Source: Peteryoungia desertarenae (GTDB lineage Bacteria > Pseudomonadota > Alphaproteobacteria > Rhizobiales > Rhizobiaceae). Taken from it: a DNA stretch of 64,000 bases. This document shows, in pieces, positions 60,991 to 64,000 of the stretch. The stretch covers positions 3,378,501 through 3,442,500 of the forward strand of contig NZ_CP058350.1 in the NCBI RefSeq assembly GCF_005860795.2. Direction: 5' to 3'. The translations under genes and the position numbers were made by a program. The notes beneath the pieces are model-generated. The model had not been told where the DNA came from, did not search any database, and was given only the letters and a program-made list of their open reading frames with translations. Each line of letters begins with the position of its first letter. The stretch's first letter is position 1.

Positions 60991-61947
60991 ATGACATTCA
61001 CCACTACTGCTCGCCAGACCCTACTGGCTGCCGTTTCGATGCTTGCCATCGGGGCTGCACCCGCAATGGCGGCGGAAGCTGAAAGCTGCTCCACCGTGCG
61101 CTTCTCTGATGTTGGCTGGACCGATATCACCGCAACGACAGCCGTCGCCTCGGTTATCGCCGAAGCGCTGGGCTACGAGGCCGAAACGAGCCTTCTTTCC
61201 GTTCCGGTCACCTACAGCTCTCTGAAGAACAACGACATCGATGTCTTCCTCGGCAACTGGATGCCCACCATGGAGGCCGATATTGCCCCGTACCGCGAGG
61301 ACAAGTCTGTCGAAATCTTCGGACCGAACCTTGAGGGCGCCAAATATACGCTTGCCACCAATGCTGCCGGTGCTGCCCTAGGGATCAAGGATTTTTCCGA
61401 CATCGCCAAGCACAAGGATGCGCTCGAAGGGAATATCTACGGCATCGAGCCCGGCAATGACGGCAACCGCCTGATCATGGACATGATCGACAATAACCAG
61501 TTCGAGCTCGGCGAGTTCGAGATCGTTGAATCCTCCGAACAGGGCATGCTGGCGCAGGTCGCGCGTGCGGTGAAGGATGAAAAGCCGATCGTCTTCCTCG
61601 GCTGGGAACCCCATCCGATGAACTCCAATTTCGAGCTGACCTATCTTTCCGGCGGCGATGACGTTTTCGGTCCAGATTTCGGTGGCGCTACCATCTTCAC
61701 AAACACCCGCGCCGGATATGTCGCAGAGTGCCCCAACATCGGTAAGTTCATCACCAATCTGCGTTTTTCGCTGCAGATGGAGAATGAAATCATGGGCAAG
61801 ATCCTGAACGAGGGCAAGGAGCCGGAAGCCGCCGCGATCGAATGGCTGAAGGCCAATCCTGGCCCGGTTGCGCCCTGGCTTGCCGGTGTGACGACAAAAG
61901 ACGGCGGCGATCCGCTGCCGGCAGTCAAGGCCGCCCTCGGCCTCTGA
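60991..61947 (+). CDS. choX: Choline ABC transporter, periplasmic binding protein
   Basis: A 318-residue protein with a signal peptide (cut after AMAAEA). The choline cage known from Sinorhizobium ChoX is present at identical positions: Trp43 (DVGWTDI), Trp90 (FLGNWMP), Tyr119 (GAKYTL), Trp205 (FLGWEPHPM), with Asp45 and Asn156 as polar ligands. That makes choline (and acetylcholine) the likely substrate. GGGAGAA precedes the ATG by 6-7 nt. It heads the choXWV operon. Confidence 0.95.
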   Translation: MTFTTTARQTLLAAVSMLAIGAAPAMAAEAESCSTVRFSDVGWTDITATTAVASVIAEALGYEAETSLLSVPVTYSSLKNNDIDVFLGNWMPTMEADIAPYREDKSVEIFGPNLEGAKYTLATNAAGAALGIKDFSDIAKHKDALEGNIYGIEPGNDGNRLIMDMIDNNQFELGEFEIVESSEQGMLAQVARAVKDEKPIVFLGWEPHPMNSNFELTYLSGGDDVFGPDFGGATIFTNTRAGYVAECPNIGKFITNLRFSLQMENEIMGKILNEGKEPEAAAIEWLKANPGPVAPWLAGVTTKDGGDPLPAVKAALGL

Positions 61948-62039
61948 CATCTGTCCTTCGAAAGTGGAACCGCGCGGCTGAAGGGGATTCATCTGCGCGG
62001 CCTCCCAGGCATTGAACCTGTGGCTGATCGGGGACAAGA

Positions 62040-62915
62040 ATGGACTTTCTCACGGACTACAAACTGCCCATCGGGCAATATTCCAAAAACGCTGTCGACT
62101 GGCTGACCACCAATGTCGATTTTCTTTTTGACATCATTGCAGGCATATTGAGTTCCTCAATCGACGCCATGCTCTTCGTCCTTCAAGGACCCTTTCTCGA
62201 AGACACGGCTCTGGAAGACTTTTATCCGCTTTTCATGATTGTTGTCTTCTCGGCCATTGCATGGGCGCTGCGCCGCTCTGTCGGTCTCGTCGTTTTCACC
62301 TTTCTCGGCCTGCTGCTCATCTATAATCAGGGCTACTGGGATGAGACGATGGAAACACTCGCCCTCGTGCTCGCCTCGACAGCCGTCTGTATGGTCGTCG
62401 GCGTGCCGATTGGCATCGCCTGTGCTCGCAGACCGTGGCTTTACGCCGGAGTGCGACCGGTCCTCGACCTGATGCAGACCATACCGACCTTCGTCTATCT
62501 CATCCCGGCACTGATCCTCTTTGGTCTCGGCATGGTGCCAGGTCTGATTGCAACCGTGATCTTTGCGATCGCCGCTCCCATCCGGCTGACAAGGCTCGGC
62601 ATCATATCCACCCCGCCCGCGCTGGTGGAGGCGGCGGTTGCCTTTGGCGCGACCCCGATGCAGGTACTGCGCAAGGTTGAACTGCCCTTCGCCATGCCAC
62701 AGATCATGGCAGGCCTGACCCAGACCATCATGCTGTCACTTTCCATGGTCGTCATTGCCGCACTTGTCGGCGCCAATGGCCTCGGCGTGCCGGTCGTACG
62801 GGCGCTGAACACGGTCAACATTGCCCGCGGTTTCGAATCCGGCCTTTGCATCGTCATTCTGGCGATCATCCTCGACCGCATGTTCCGCATTCCCGGATCA
62901 GGAGACGACGCATGA
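62040..62915 (+). CDS. choW: Choline ABC transporter permease
   Basis: A 291-residue inner-membrane permease with about seven helices. The EAA loop that contacts the ATPase is VEAAVAFGATPMQVLRKVEL, and QTIPTFVYLIPALILFGLG is typical of the glycine betaine/proline (ProW) family. It overlaps the choV start by 4 bp (ATGA) and lies 92 bp after choX. Its product passes choline from ChoX into the cytosol for glycine betaine synthesis. Confidence 0.93.
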   Translation: MDFLTDYKLPIGQYSKNAVDWLTTNVDFLFDIIAGILSSSIDAMLFVLQGPFLEDTALEDFYPLFMIVVFSAIAWALRRSVGLVVFTFLGLLLIYNQGYWDETMETLALVLASTAVCMVVGVPIGIACARRPWLYAGVRPVLDLMQTIPTFVYLIPALILFGLGMVPGLIATVIFAIAAPIRLTRLGIISTPPALVEAAVAFGATPMQVLRKVELPFAMPQIMAGLTQTIMLSLSMVVIAALVGANGLGVPVVRALNTVNIARGFESGLCIVILAIILDRMFRIPGSGDDA

Positions 62916-63967
62916 CGGACGCTGTCACCTTCAAGGATATCGACATCATCTTCGGCACTAATCCGCAACGCGCCATCGCCATGATCGACGAAGGCAAGAC
63001 CCGTGCGGAAATTGGCGAGGAGACGGGGCTGGTGCTGGGCGTGGCGGGAGCAACACTCTCGGTCAAGGAAGGAGAAATCCTCGTCCTGATGGGCCTTTCC
63101 GGTTCTGGCAAGTCGACGCTCCTGCGCGCAGTAAACGGCCTCGCCCCCGTTGTACGGGGAACGGTGGGCGTGCGCACGGATAGTGGAACCGTCGATCCCT
63201 ATAACTGCTCGGCCAAGGCACTGCGCGCCTTGCGCATGCGAACCGTATCCATGGTGTTCCAGCAGTTCGGCCTTCTGCCGTGGCGAACAGTCGCCGAAAA
63301 CGTCGGCTTCGGACTGGAACTCTCCGGCATGCCGGAAGGCGAACGCGACGCCATCATCCGCGAGCAACTCGACCTTGTGAACCTCTCTGTCTGGGCAGAC
63401 CGCAAGGTCGGTGAACTCTCAGGCGGCATGCAGCAGCGCGTGGGTCTTGCCCGCGCCTTTGCAACGGGCGCACCCATCCTGTTGATGGACGAACCCTTCT
63501 CGGCCCTCGACCCGCTGATCCGTACCCGCCTCCAGGACGAACTCCTCGAATTCCAGGCACGGCTGAAAAAGACCATTCTGTTCGTCAGCCACGATCTGGA
63601 TGAAGCATTCCGGATTGGCAACCGTATCGCCATCATGGAGAGCGGTCGCATCATCCAGTGCGGAACACCGCAGGAGATCGTCCAGAATCCGATAGATCAA
63701 TATGTTGCGGATTTCGTGCAGAACATGAACCCCATCAACATGCTGACCGCGGAAGATGTCATGACGCCCGGCATACAGATGAGCGACGCCCATGTCACGG
63801 CGACAGCCATGCCGACAACACCACTGGTCGAAATCCTTGATGCCCTGTCGCATGAACCAGGGACAATCGGCGTTGTTGACAATGGAAAGATCATCGGCAC
63901 GATTGGCGCTCAGGATGTGGTGAGTGGCCTGACGAAGCACAGAAGGCGCCCTTCGGCTGAAGCGTGA
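62912..63967 (+). CDS. choV: Choline ABC transporter ATP-binding protein
   Basis: A 351-residue ATPase. Walker A MGLSGSGKSTLLRA, Q-loop FQQFGLLPWRTVAEN, signature LSGGMQQRVGLARA, Walker B ILLMDEPFSALDP and the switch His in FVSHDLDEAF are all intact. The last 80 residues contain a degenerate CBS-type segment. The start MTDAVTF overlaps choW by ATGA. The gene ends at 63967, 33 bp before the window edge. Confidence 0.94.
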   Translation: MTDAVTFKDIDIIFGTNPQRAIAMIDEGKTRAEIGEETGLVLGVAGATLSVKEGEILVLMGLSGSGKSTLLRAVNGLAPVVRGTVGVRTDSGTVDPYNCSAKALRALRMRTVSMVFQQFGLLPWRTVAENVGFGLELSGMPEGERDAIIREQLDLVNLSVWADRKVGELSGGMQQRVGLARAFATGAPILLMDEPFSALDPLIRTRLQDELLEFQARLKKTILFVSHDLDEAFRIGNRIAIMESGRIIQCGTPQEIVQNPIDQYVADFVQNMNPINMLTAEDVMTPGIQMSDAHVTATAMPTTPLVEILDALSHEPGTIGVVDNGKIIGTIGAQDVVSGLTKHRRRPSAEA

Positions 63968-64000
63968 AACCTCTGCTGTTCGGTCGACCATCTCATTTAC

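Overview
The window looks like chromosomal DNA of an alphaproteobacterium of the order Hyphomicrobiales (Rhizobiales), most likely the Rhizobium/Agrobacterium group. The reasons are a fused TrpE(G) anthranilate synthase preceded by a 14-residue leader peptide with three tryptophans, a ChoXWV choline transporter, the carboxy(nor)spermidine dehydrogenase/decarboxylase pair, divergent putA/putR, IRO-type iron boxes, and rhizobial-style palindromic intergenic repeats. No rRNA, tRNA, CRISPR array or replication origin was recognised.

Layout. 1-6.2 kb: end of a glutathionyl-hydroquinone reductase, a NUDIX hydrolase, a metallophosphoesterase, leuA with an alpha/beta hydrolase and an unannotated leucine-rich leader peptide, a BrnTA toxin-antitoxin pair and a BenE transporter. 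6.4-8.9 kb: the two-gene polyamine pathway. 8.9-11.4 kb: a lower-G+C accessory pair (HD-domain dNTPase-like plus YwgA-like) beside an orphan Phd antitoxin. 11.5-17.5 kb: a hypothetical gene, a ClpP paralogue, a two-HD-domain protein, and an Lrp / saccharopine-dehydrogenase-like / aldehyde dehydrogenase group that fits lysine catabolism. 17.6-21.4 kb: repeats, an IS2-like element with 5-bp target duplication, and a lower-G+C OLD-like ATPase/TOPRIM gene. 21.4-28.7 kb: a DAO-GcvT dehydrogenase, a chemoreceptor, SelO and a small lipoprotein.

28.8-34.4 kb is a surface-protein locus: a PRC-barrel repeat protein, a CsgG-family lipoprotein and three secreted proteins rich in Gln/Asn, two of which carry a clear Q-x3-N-x2-N repeat. 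It resembles a reduced curli or holdfast-anchor (Hfa) system. 34.8-42.1 kb holds a HupE/UreJ relic, queF with a cation-efflux gene, HigBA with a small overlapping membrane gene, trpE(G) with trpL attenuator, and a second chemoreceptor. 42.3-48.2 kb holds a heme-type TonB receptor behind two tandem IRO boxes, fhs, and a DUF2235 hydrolase with a possible lectin-like tail. 48.3-52.9 kb is proline catabolism and a LuxR solo.

52.9-60.1 kb is a minus-strand cluster of coiled-coil protein, unknown protein, AAA ATPase, DUF559 endonuclease-like protein, DUF6638-like protein and DUF2333 membrane protein. No described system is recognised for it. A cytochrome c and choXWV close the window. The best candidates for undescribed biology are the AAA/coiled-coil cluster, the Q-N repeat/CsgG locus and the HD-YwgA pair.
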